From an uncultured Eubacterium sp. (GTDB lineage Bacteria; Bacillota; Clostridia; Lachnospirales; Lachnospiraceae), in assembly GCA_947178105.1 (NCBI GenBank), contig CAMWXD010000035.1, forward strand, positions 1-41,108: DNA of 41,108 bases. Direction: 5' to 3'. Every line of letters begins with the position of its first letter. Position 1 is the stretch's first letter. This document shows, in pieces, positions 15,932-23,254 of the stretch. The notes below the pieces were generated by a model. It was not told the origin of the DNA. It ran no database searches and worked only from the letters and a program-made list of their open reading frames with translations. A program made the translations under genes and the position numbers.

Positions 15932-17473
15932 ATGGCAATTACAACATTTGCAGCAATTTATATCGGCTCCTATGAAGTGAGCCTGAAAATTTTTGAGCTG
16001 TCCGGCAAAAAAAAGATCCGTGAGATCGACCATATCCGCACCAGGCTGGAGTTGGGCAGGGATACGTTCCATTCCGGCACGATCGGTTCCGACCTGGTCG
16101 ATGAGCTGTGTGTGATACTGGCGGATTTTGCAAAAATCATGCAGGGCTATAAGGCAAAGGAATACCGCGCCTTTGCCGGGAATGTCGTCGGCGAGGCGAA
16201 AAACATGCTGTTTATTTTAGACCAGATCAAGACAAAGACCGGGTTGCAGGTGGCGACGTTAAGCAATTCGGAACGGCGGTTTTTGACATATAAAGGGGTC
16301 GCGGCAAGGCCGGGCTTTGACAAAATGACAAAAGACAGCGCGGCTGTGATCGATGTGGGCGGCGGCAGCCTGCAAATTACGCTGTTTATTAACGGAAGGG
16401 TAGTTACGACACAGCATCTGGCGATCGGTACGATGCGCCTGATGGAAATGCTTTCAGATATCGAGCACAATGTCCTGCATCTGGAAAACCAGTTGGAAGA
16501 GCTGGTGGACAAAGAGCTTGCCGTATTTTTGGCACAGTATATGCATCCGGGCGAAGCGATCAAAAATGTGGTGCTGATGGGGGATTATATCTCGGAGATT
16601 ATGAGAAAGCTGAGCAAAGGCGGCGAGGATTTGAATGTCGTGGAGGCGCAGAAATTTATCGCTTTTTTAAAGAAGCTGGATAAAAAGAGCGTGGAAGAGA
16701 TTTCGGAGGTGCTAAACCTGTCCAATGAAAAGGATATGCTGGTACTGCCGTCTGTGATTTTGTATGCGAAGCTGACCCAGGCGATGCACGCCCAGACGAT
16801 CTGGTTCCCGAATGTGGATACGAGCGACGGCATTGCGTACGACTATGCGCAGTCCCAAAAGATCGTACACTCCACGCATGATTTTGAGGAGGATATTTTA
16901 TCGGCGGCAAAAAATATGTCCATGCGCTATATGAGCTATTCCCAGCATATCGATGCGCTGACGGAGATGGCGTCTTTGTTGTTTGACGCGATGAAAAAAG
17001 TACACGGCATGGGCAAGCGGGAGCGGCTGCTGCTTAAGGTGGCGGCGATGCTGCACGACTGCGGAAAATATATCAGCCTTGCCAACAGTGCGATCTGCGC
17101 GTATCAGATTATCCGGGCGACGGAGATTATCGGCCTGACGCATTTGGAGCGTGAGATGGTGGCGAGCGTCGTATTGTACAATTCTTCTCCGCTTGACCCT
17201 TATGCGGAGCTTGCAGACCGTATGGACCAGCAAAGCTATCTGGTCGTTGCAAAGCTGGCGGCGATCCTTCGGGTAGCAAATGCCATGGACCGCAGCCACA
17301 GGCAGAAGTTTAAAAATGTCAAGGCAGTGTTAAAAAACAAGCAGCTTGTGATTACGATTGAGACGATGAGCGATATTGCGCTGGAAAAAGGGTTGTTGGC
17401 GGCAAAGGCAGACGCCTTTGAGTCTATTTTTGGATTAAAGCCTGTGATTAAAGAAAAACGGGTATATACATAG
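15932..17473 (+). CDS. ppx: Exopolyphosphatase, Ppx/GppA family with HD domain
   Basis: 513 residues. The N-terminal ASKHA-fold phosphatase splits phosphate from polyphosphate ends (and in relatives pppGpp): AAIYIGSYEVSLKIFEL, then AAVIDVGGGSLQITLF (about residue 138) and GTMRLMEML. The C-terminal half has an HD-type domain (AAMLHDCGKYIS, about 373, and HLEREMVASVV), as in long Ppx enzymes. ATG 15932 follows AAGGAG; the gene lies 13 bases after pheA and 16 before ppk1. The opening GSYE replaces the usual GSNS, so some divergence at the phosphate-binding loop is possible. Confidence 0.9.
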   Translation: MAITTFAAIYIGSYEVSLKIFELSGKKKIREIDHIRTRLELGRDTFHSGTIGSDLVDELCVILADFAKIMQGYKAKEYRAFAGNVVGEAKNMLFILDQIKTKTGLQVATLSNSERRFLTYKGVAARPGFDKMTKDSAAVIDVGGGSLQITLFINGRVVTTQHLAIGTMRLMEMLSDIEHNVLHLENQLEELVDKELAVFLAQYMHPGEAIKNVVLMGDYISEIMRKLSKGGEDLNVVEAQKFIAFLKKLDKKSVEEISEVLNLSNEKDMLVLPSVILYAKLTQAMHAQTIWFPNVDTSDGIAYDYAQSQKIVHSTHDFEEDILSAAKNMSMRYMSYSQHIDALTEMASLLFDAMKKVHGMGKRERLLLKVAAMLHDCGKYISLANSAICAYQIIRATEIIGLTHLEREMVASVVLYNSSPLDPYAELADRMDQQSYLVVAKLAAILRVANAMDRSHRQKFKNVKAVLKNKQLVITIETMSDIALEKGLLAAKADAFESIFGLKPVIKEKRVYT

Positions 17474-17489
17474 AAAGAGGGAGGATTTC

Positions 17490-19811
17490 ATGGAAAAGAC
17501 AACTGAATATGGAAAACCGGAGTATTTTGAAAACCGGGAGCTTAGCTGGATCAAGTTTAACAGGCGGGTATTAAATGAGGCAAGGGATAAGACGATCCCG
17601 CTGCTTGAGCGGTTAAAATTTATTAGTATCACATCTTCGAACCTGGATGAGTTTTTTATGGTCAGGGTTGCTTCTTTAAAGGATATGCTGCACGCAGGCG
17701 TGAAAAAAGCGGATATTGCGGGCATGGATGCGTTAAAGCAGTTGGAGCGGGTCAATGAGGACACAAGGGAACTGGTCAATTTGCAGTATTCTACCTACAA
17801 CCGGTCTTTACTGCCACTGATGAACCAGGAAAACATTTATATTATAGATGCGTATGAAAAACTGACCGAGGAGCAGGCGGCGTTTGTAGACGATTATTTT
17901 GAAAATGAGGTATATCCGGTGCTGACGCCGATGGCAGTTGATGCAAGCCGCCCATTTCCGCTGATCCGCAACAAATCGCTGAACATCGCTGCGGTCATTG
18001 AGCATAAAGGGGCAGGCGGGCTGCTTGCGCATAAAGGGCAGGAGCCAGACAATGAGCAGGACGAAGAGCTGTTTATCGAAGGCGGCAGTACCCAGGCAGG
18101 ACAGGCAGAAACGGTACCAGAAGGAAAAGAAAGCAAAGAGGCAGGAAAAGAAAGCGGAAAAGAAGGCAGCAAAAAAGACAAAAAGGACAAGAAGGGCAAA
18201 AAAGGAATCAAGCCGGAATTTGCTACCGTCCAGGTGCCAAGCGGTATGGCAAGGCTTGTCCCGGTTCCTTCCAAAAACCCGGAGGAAAAGGTCTTTATTT
18301 TACTAGAGCAGGTGATCGAAAAAAATATCGAAAAACTGTTTTTAAATTATAAGGTGCTGTGCGCCTATCCTTACCGGATTATGCGCAATGCGGATTTTTC
18401 CATCGATGAGGACGAAGCGCCTGACCTGTTAAAGGAGATCCAAAAGCAGCTCAAAAAGCGGCAGTGGGGCGAGGTCATCCGTCTGGAGGTCGAGGACGGC
18501 ATTGACAAAAAGCTGCTGGAGTTTTTAAAGGATGAGCTGCATGTGGAAAACAAACAGGATATTTTCTATATTAACGGGCCGATTGATTTTACCTTTTTAA
18601 TGAAGATGTACGGGCTGGAGGGCTGCGGGCACCTGCGCTATGAGCCGCATACGCCGCAGCTTGTGCCGGAGATCCTGCCTGGAGAAAATATTTTTGAAGC
18701 AATCCAGAAAGGGGATATCCTGCTGCATCATCCGTACCAGAGCTTTGGCCCTGTCGTTGAGCTGATCCGGCAGGCGGCGCTGGACGCGCAGGTACTGGCA
18801 ATTAAAATGACACTGTACCGGGTCAGCGGCAATTCCCCGATTATCGCGTCGCTTGCCCAGGCGGCGGAAAACGGAAAGCAGGTTACGGTTCTGGTAGAGT
18901 TAAAAGCGCGTTTTGACGAGGAAAACAACATTGTCTGGGCGAAAAAATTAGAGCAGGCAGGCTGTCACGTGATCTATGGGATCGTCGGATTAAAGACGCA
19001 CAGCAAGATCGCGCTTGTCGTGCGCAGGGAAGATGAGGGAATCCGCCGCTATGTGCACCTTGGCACCGGAAACTACAACGATTCCACGGCGAAACTGTAT
19101 ACGGACTGCGGGGTCTTGACCTGTTCTGAGGCAATCGGCGAGGATGCGACAGCGGTCTTTAACATGCTTTCTGGCTATTCCGAACCGCTTAGCTGGAATT
19201 CTCTTGCAGTAGCGCCAATCTGGCTGCGTAAAAAGTTTTTAAAGCTTGTGCGCCGGGAGACAAAAAATGCCAGAGAAGGAAAACAGGCGTATATCCGCGC
19301 AAAGATGAATTCGCTTTGCGACCAGGAGATGATTGAGGCGTTATACGAAGCGTCTGCCGCAGGCGTGCAGATCCAGCTTCTTGTGCGCGGGATTTGCTGC
19401 CTGCGTGCGGGAATCAAAGGGATCAGCGAAAATATCCAGGTACGTTCGATCGTCGGCAATTTCCTAGAGCACAGCCGGATTTTTGACTTTTGTAACGACG
19501 GCCGTGCCGAGGTCTATATGGGAAGCGCAGACTGGATGCCGCGCAACTTAGACCGCAGGGTGGAGATCGTATTTCCGGTTCTGGACGAAGCGCTGAAAAA
19601 GAAAGTGCTGCATATCCTGGATGTGGAGTTTGAAGATAATGTAAAGGCACATATCCTGCAAGAGGACGGTACTTATGAAAAGATCGACAAGCGCGGCAAA
19701 GTGCTGGTCAATTCACAGGAGATTTTCAGCAGAGAAGCAGAGCAGTTGGTGCCGAAACAGGATAAAGCTTATAAAGAACGGGTGTTTGTACCGGCAGAGC
19801 CAGGGATGTAA
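17490..19811 (+). CDS. ppk1: Polyphosphate kinase 1 with lysine-rich insertion
   Basis: 773 residues against about 690-720 for typical PPK1. It makes polyphosphate reversibly from ATP at the membrane face. The start is typical (YFENRELSWIKFNRRVL) and the N domain has SSNLDEFFMVRV. The phospholipase D-like catalytic core carries both histidine motifs: GLKTHSKIALVVRRE (about residue 500) and RRYVHLGTGNYNDSTAKLYTD in parts (about 521). The C-terminus has RGICCLRAGIKG and DWMPRNLDRRVE. Between the N domain and head domain an insertion of about 70 residues (about 173-243) is first acidic (EPDNEQDEELFIE), then a run of Lys/Glu/Ser/Gly. Start ATG 17490 has GGGAGG. Confidence 0.96.
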   Translation: MEKTTEYGKPEYFENRELSWIKFNRRVLNEARDKTIPLLERLKFISITSSNLDEFFMVRVASLKDMLHAGVKKADIAGMDALKQLERVNEDTRELVNLQYSTYNRSLLPLMNQENIYIIDAYEKLTEEQAAFVDDYFENEVYPVLTPMAVDASRPFPLIRNKSLNIAAVIEHKGAGGLLAHKGQEPDNEQDEELFIEGGSTQAGQAETVPEGKESKEAGKESGKEGSKKDKKDKKGKKGIKPEFATVQVPSGMARLVPVPSKNPEEKVFILLEQVIEKNIEKLFLNYKVLCAYPYRIMRNADFSIDEDEAPDLLKEIQKQLKKRQWGEVIRLEVEDGIDKKLLEFLKDELHVENKQDIFYINGPIDFTFLMKMYGLEGCGHLRYEPHTPQLVPEILPGENIFEAIQKGDILLHHPYQSFGPVVELIRQAALDAQVLAIKMTLYRVSGNSPIIASLAQAAENGKQVTVLVELKARFDEENNIVWAKKLEQAGCHVIYGIVGLKTHSKIALVVRREDEGIRRYVHLGTGNYNDSTAKLYTDCGVLTCSEAIGEDATAVFNMLSGYSEPLSWNSLAVAPIWLRKKFLKLVRRETKNAREGKQAYIRAKMNSLCDQEMIEALYEASAAGVQIQLLVRGICCLRAGIKGISENIQVRSIVGNFLEHSRIFDFCNDGRAEVYMGSADWMPRNLDRRVEIVFPVLDEALKKKVLHILDVEFEDNVKAHILQEDGTYEKIDKRGKVLVNSQEIFSREAEQLVPKQDKAYKERVFVPAEPGM
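18124..18216 (+). repeat. Lys/Glu/Ser/Gly low-complexity coding segment in ppk1
   Basis: Purine-rich DNA, almost only A and G, encoding alternating KES, KEAGK, KESGK, KEG and then KKDKKDKKGKKG. It lies in the insertion that interrupts the N-terminal half of PPK1. Confidence 0.85.
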
Positions 19812-19845
19812 AAGGCTGCCCGTATCTTTCAATCGGAGGATTTTC

Positions 19846-20661
19846 ATGTATCAGATTTTATTTTCAGACTTGGATGCGACGCTGTTAAACGACCAGAAGG
19901 AAATCGAGCCAGGGACAAAGGCGGCAATCAGCAAACTGCTGGAACGCGGGGCGTTTTTTGCCGTCTGCACCGGGCGGCCGCTTGCAAGCGCGCGGGCGGT
20001 GGCAAAGCAGTTTGGGCTGGATCAGAAGGGCTGCTATCTTGCAGCGTACAATGGTGGCGTGCTCTATGACCCGGCTAAGGATCAGGTTGTTTCCTACGCA
20101 TCCATCCCAATCCCTGTCGTGCGCCGGATGTTTGCGCTTGCAGAGCGTGCCGGCCTGTATATCCATACCTACGACAGGCGGAATGATACGGTGTTAACTT
20201 ACCGCAATGCCCCGGAGCTGGAGTATTATACAAAGCATACTAAGCTTGCGCCAAGAGTCGGCATGGATGTGCTGGAAACGCTTTGTGGGGAGCCGGCAAA
20301 ACTGATTGTGGCAGGACTTTCCTGCCACGAACGGCTCGTCCGGTTTCAGGAGGAACAGGCAGGCTGGGCAGACGAGCATTTAAACAGCTTTTTTTCCTGT
20401 GAAGAGTATCTAGAATATTGTCCCGCAGGCATCTCCAAAGGCGCGGCAGTAAAAGCGCTGTGCGGCTATCTGGGCATCCCGGCGGAGGCATCGGTTGCCG
20501 CAGGGGACGAGCGAAATGATCTTGCGATGCTTACTGCTGCCGGCATTGGGGCTGCGCCGCGCAATGCGCATCCTGCGGCAAAGGAAGCTGCGGATTATCT
20601 GTGTGAAAAAGACCATAATGAAGGGGCAGTCGGGGAGATCATTGAGCGGTTTTTCTTATAA
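19846..20661 (+). CDS. HAD-superfamily hydrolase, Cof subfamily
   Basis: 271 residues, class IIB HAD phosphatase. Motif I is SDLDATLLND (the usual G of DxDGT is A), motif II is in AVCTGRP, motif III is the lysine in GISKGAAVKAL, and motif IV is AAGDERNDLAMLTAAG. The cap domain lies between. Such enzymes remove phosphate from small metabolites such as sugar phosphates, FMN or pyridoxal phosphate; the substrate is not predictable. ATG 19846 follows GGAGGA. It is 34 bases after ppk1 and is the last gene of the pheA-ppx-ppk1 run. Confidence 0.9.
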   Translation: MYQILFSDLDATLLNDQKEIEPGTKAAISKLLERGAFFAVCTGRPLASARAVAKQFGLDQKGCYLAAYNGGVLYDPAKDQVVSYASIPIPVVRRMFALAERAGLYIHTYDRRNDTVLTYRNAPELEYYTKHTKLAPRVGMDVLETLCGEPAKLIVAGLSCHERLVRFQEEQAGWADEHLNSFFSCEEYLEYCPAGISKGAAVKALCGYLGIPAEASVAAGDERNDLAMLTAAGIGAAPRNAHPAAKEAADYLCEKDHNEGAVGEIIERFFL

Positions 20662-20702
20662 GGCTGTCGTAGTATACCTGGCAGTCATATAAAAGTAATA
20701 AA

Positions 20703-20760
20703 ACAGGGCTGTCCCGGATCATAAGAGGCGTTATCCTCTGCCTGATCGGGACAGTCCTGT
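20703..20760 (-). terminator. Nested hairpin terminator
   Basis: Outer arms ACAGGGCTGTCCCGGATCA (from 20703) and its near complement ending 20760; inner stem AGAGG/CCTCT. Read leftwards the stem is followed by TTTTATTACTTTT, a proper U-tract, so it mainly terminates the leftward small gene. It may also stop rightward reading after the HAD gene. Confidence 0.65.
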
Positions 20761-20791
20761 CTGCATATTTATCATGTTGTGTTTTGAAAGC

Positions 20792-21001
20792 TCATTTGTA
20801 AGCATACTCTCTTCGCTTTTCAAAGTGATAAAAGGCTGCGCCGTCTTTTGTATATCCATTTGCCGTGTAGGAGATTTCGTTTTGTGTGTCAGCACAGGCT
20901 TCCTGCAAGAGCATGTCAAAACTTTTGGGTTGTTTTTTCTCACGCTGCTTCTGGTCTTTGCGCTTGGAAGCAGTATCGTGAAGGCTTGTTACAAAAATCA
21001 C
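20792..21001 (-). CDS. Small hypothetical protein (about 69 aa), start uncertain
   Basis: Not recognised. The product is charged, with a distinctive end: SFDMLLQEACADTQ, then NGYTKDGAAFYHFEKRREYAYK. It is supported by a terminator 32 bases after its stop. The start is a problem: GTG 21001 has no ribosome site. An excellent AGGGAGGGG stands about 55 bases further upstream, properly spaced for an ATG (21025-21027) in another frame, which meets a stop overlapping the GTG. One missing base next to that ATG would give MVNPLFKIENVIFVTSL continuous with the rest. So either a GTG start coupled to a 10-codon leader, or a frameshifted gene. Confidence 0.45.
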   Translation of the reverse strand: MIFVTSLHDTASKRKDQKQREKKQPKSFDMLLQEACADTQNEISYTANGYTKDGAAFYHFEKRREYAYK

Positions 21002-21207
21002 GTTTTCAATCTTAAATAAAGGATTAACATTTGCTGCTTTACTCCCCTCCCTGGTTGTAAATTTAGACAGTTACAACATCCTGCGCATGATGTCCGAGAC
21101 ACTTAGGAACTGCCGTAAGGCAGGTCCTTGCAAAATCCGTTTTTCAGTGCTCTTATCATTAATATCGGCTTCTTTGCGGATTTCTTAAGGCTTTTTTTGA
21201 AAAATAA
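21002..21207. other. Gene-poor, AT-rich stretch
   Basis: Contains the ribosome site and candidate leader ATG of the leftward small gene and a small hairpin near 21111-21132 (GGAACTGCC / GGCAGGTCC). No ORF that I can support. Confidence 0.4.
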
Positions 21208-21319
21208 AAAACTGCCTTTTTGTGCAGATAAGGCTTAAATAAAACTGCCTTTTTGTGCAGATAAGGCTTAAATAAAACTGCTTTTTTGTGCAGATAAGGA
21301 TTGAATAAAACTGCCTTTT
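21208..21319. repeat. 33-bp tandem repeats, three and a half copies
   Basis: Units at 21208-21240, 21241-21273 (identical) and 21274-21306 (three changes), then 13 bases of a fourth from 21307. Each begins AAAACTGC and carries TTTTTGTGCAGATAAGG. There are no spacers, so this is not CRISPR. The array ends exactly at the promoter of the ATPase gene; 33 bases is close to three helical turns. Confidence 0.9.
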
Positions 21320-21330
21320 ATGTATATAAT
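21301..21330 (+). promoter_or_regulatory. Promoter of the DUF4143-type ATPase
   Basis: TTGAAT (21301-21306, made by the changed end of repeat 3), an 18-base spacer and TATAAT (21325-21330). It lies about 20 bases before the GGAGGGG ribosome site. Confidence 0.7.
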
Positions 21331-21351
21331 AAATGGAGAAGGAGGGGATTT

Positions 21352-22689
21352 ATGAAACGAAAAATTTATCAGCGATTAATCGAATGGAAAGAAAAAGACC
21401 AAGGGAGCTGTGCGCTTTTGCTGGATGGTGCCAGGCGTGTGGGGAAAAGCTATATCGCGGAGCAATTTGGGAAGAACGAATATAAAAGTTATTTAATGAT
21501 CGATTTTGCTCATTTGCCGAAAGAAATCCGCGACGTATTTGAACACGATATTGATGATTTTGATCTGTTTTTTCAAAAATTATCTGTATACTACAGGAAA
21601 ACGTTGTATAAGAGAGAATCTCTGATTATTTTCGACGAGGTGCAGAGGTTTCCTCCTGCCAGGGAATTGATCAAGTATCTGGTATCTGATGGCAGGTTTG
21701 ATTATTTGGAGACGGGATCGTTGATTTCACTGCGAATGAACATTGAGGATATTGTGATTCCGTCAGAGGAGGAACATATAGAAATGTTTCCTATGGATTT
21801 TGAAGAGTTTTTGTGGGCATTAGGAGATGAAACGACGGTTCCGTTTCTGAGAGATTGTTTTCATAAGGCTGTTCCGTTAGGGCAGGCTATGCATAAAAGG
21901 GTTATGAACGATTTTCGTAAATACATGTTGGTCGGGGGAATGCCGCAGGCAGTCGAGGCTTATGTGAAGACGAAAAGTTTTGAAGCGGTTGACAGGATTA
22001 AGAAGCGTATTTTGATATTGTACAGGGAGGATATTACAAAATTTGCAAAAGGATATGAAGCAAGAGTACTTGCGATTTTTGATCAAATGCCGTCACAGCT
22101 TTCTAAAATCGAGAAAAAGTATAAGCTGTCGGGGATTAAAAAAGGAGCAAGATACCGAGATTATGAAAATGCGTTTATGTGGCTTACAGAAGCAATGGTT
22201 GTCAATAATTGTTATAATGCGACGGACCCGACCGTAGGATTGTCTATGAGTCAGGAACATATGACGCGAAAATGTTATATGGGGGATACTGGGCTCTTGG
22301 TTACACATTCGTTTATGGATGATGCTTTTATGGATAATGAGCTATACAGGGATATTTTATTTGATAAACTGCATGTGAATGAAGGCATGATAATGGAAAA
22401 TATTGTGGCGCAGCAGCTTAGGGCAGGTGGGCATAAGCTGTATTTTTATTCCAGGTCAGATTCTAATAATCGGGAAAACAATATGGAAATCGATTTTTTA
22501 ATTCGCAAAAAAAGAAAAATATGTCCGGTTGAAGTCAAATCGGGGGGATATCGAAAACATTCTTCTCTGGATAAATTCAGGAATAGATTTGGCGGGAAAA
22601 TCGGCCAGCCGTTTATCCTTTATACAAAAGACCTGCTTATCAAAGACGGTGTGATGCATCTTCCAATTTATATGGCGATGTTTTTGTAG
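21352..22689 (+). CDS. ATPase with AAA_14 and DUF4143 domains
   Basis: 445 residues. N-terminal ATPase domain: LLLDGARRVGKSYIAEQF (Walker A, about residues 20-37) and SLIIFDEVQRFPPARELIKYL (Walker B, about 94-105). DUF4143 C-terminal half with a restriction-like core: NNMEIDFLIRKK and CPVEVKSGG. These proteins are widespread, often horizontally moved, in gut bacteria and archaea. Their role is unknown; some are suspected to belong to host-range or defence islands. ATG 21352 follows AAGGAGGGG; an earlier in-frame start at 21301 would lie upstream of the promoter. The gene is visibly AT-richer than murE or ppk1, suggesting transfer. Confidence 0.88.
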   Translation: MKRKIYQRLIEWKEKDQGSCALLLDGARRVGKSYIAEQFGKNEYKSYLMIDFAHLPKEIRDVFEHDIDDFDLFFQKLSVYYRKTLYKRESLIIFDEVQRFPPARELIKYLVSDGRFDYLETGSLISLRMNIEDIVIPSEEEHIEMFPMDFEEFLWALGDETTVPFLRDCFHKAVPLGQAMHKRVMNDFRKYMLVGGMPQAVEAYVKTKSFEAVDRIKKRILILYREDITKFAKGYEARVLAIFDQMPSQLSKIEKKYKLSGIKKGARYRDYENAFMWLTEAMVVNNCYNATDPTVGLSMSQEHMTRKCYMGDTGLLVTHSFMDDAFMDNELYRDILFDKLHVNEGMIMENIVAQQLRAGGHKLYFYSRSDSNNRENNMEIDFLIRKKRKICPVEVKSGGYRKHSSLDKFRNRFGGKIGQPFILYTKDLLIKDGVMHLPIYMAMFL

Positions 22690-22774
22690 AAGCACTGGAG
22701 TATCTGTAAGGAAATCTGTCTCACGGGAAATGATGGTTTTTGGAGAGCAGAGTTTTTTGATATTCAGAAAATAG

Positions 22775-22802
22775 GGGTGCGCGGCTGGTAAGGCTGGCAC
22801 CC
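22775..22802. terminator. Convergent hairpin between two genes
   Basis: GGGTGC (22775-22780) pairs with GCACCC (22797-22802). Rightward it is followed by TGATTCTTT, leftward by CTATTTT, so it can serve both the ATPase gene and the leftward small gene. Confidence 0.45.
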
Positions 22803-22831
22803 TGATTCTTTAGCGCTATGCGGTTTTGGCA

Positions 22832-23026
22832 CTATTCTTTGATCTTGTCTAATTCGGTAAGATTGACACCTGCTATATTAAGGAAACTCTTTAAATATAC
22901 ATATTCGTCTTTTAATTTTGCGTATGTTTTTGTAGAATTCTCTTCTTTTGCCAACAACATATACTCCTGTATTTTTTTAAAGTCTTCCATTGCCTTTTGT
23001 GTAATTTCTAAGTTTGTATTTGGCAT
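22832..23026 (-). CDS. Small helical hypothetical protein (64 aa)
   Basis: Not recognised but very likely real: ATG 23026 follows a perfect GGAGGTGATC ribosome site and a promoter. The product (MPNTNLEITQKAMEDFKKIQ, then EYMLLAKEENSTKTYAKLKDEYVYLKSFL in parts) is highly helical and charged, with no membrane segment and no cysteines, and could form a short coiled-coil bundle. It converges with the ATPase gene at a shared hairpin. Regulation may involve the palindrome at 23052-23061. Confidence 0.75.
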   Translation of the reverse strand: MPNTNLEITQKAMEDFKKIQEYMLLAKEENSTKTYAKLKDEYVYLKSFLNIAGVNLTELDKIKE

Positions 23027-23051
23027 ACGATCACCTCCAAGGTTATAAAAA

Positions 23052-23061
23052 CAAACGTTTG
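23052..23061. promoter_or_regulatory. Palindrome CAAACGTTTG, candidate operator
   Basis: A perfect 10-bp palindrome with central CG, as preferred by LacI/GalR-family regulators. It lies between the -10 element and ribosome site of the leftward small gene. It partly resembles a CcpA cre site on one half only. Confidence 0.45.
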
Positions 23062-23070
23062 CATGTTTTT

Positions 23071-23099
23071 AGTATATCATAATCATAGTACAAAGTCTA
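23071..23099 (-). promoter_or_regulatory. Promoter of the small helical protein
   Basis: On the minus strand TAGACT (23094-23099), a 17-base spacer and TATACT (23071-23076). Confidence 0.55.
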
Positions 23100-23159
23100 T
23101 GATAATTTAGGAAACCATCCTAATTAGAGCGGCTCTAGAGCATGTTTGAAAAATACAGC

Positions 23160-23188
23160 TTGACATCCCTCACGCATTATTCCAAAAT
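23160..23188 (+). promoter_or_regulatory. Putative promoter of the murE-priA run
   Basis: Perfect TTGACA at 23160-23165; the -10 at 17 bases is weak (CAAAAT, 23183-23188). A small GCCGC/GCGGC hairpin (about 23220-23239) lies directly before the ribosome site of murE. Confidence 0.45.
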
Positions 23189-23254
23189 AGATACATATAT
23201 TTTTTATATTACTATTTATGCCGCCAATTCAAGTGCGGCGGAATGGAGATTTTT

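Noticed and set aside
20703..20760. Second copy of the MITE at 14418
   Set aside because: It shares only GGGCTGTC; the rest differs and it behaves as a terminator for the leftward gene. A common origin is possible but unsupported.
21208..21319. Short direct repeats, possible CRISPR
   Set aside because: Repeat units are contiguous with no spacers and there are no cas genes; this is a tandem array.
6273..22689. The two AAA-type ATPases as parts of one new defence system
   Set aside because: They are 13.5 kb apart, belong to different families, and neither has a linked nuclease, methylase or other partner; no sequence evidence joins them.
22093..22800. Leftward ORFs opposite the DUF4143 ATPase
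   Set aside because: They have no ribosome sites and mirror the real gene; composition fits antisense shadows.
23200..23254. Riboswitch or leader before murE
   Set aside because: Only a 5-bp hairpin and no recognisable aptamer; too short for a known riboswitch.
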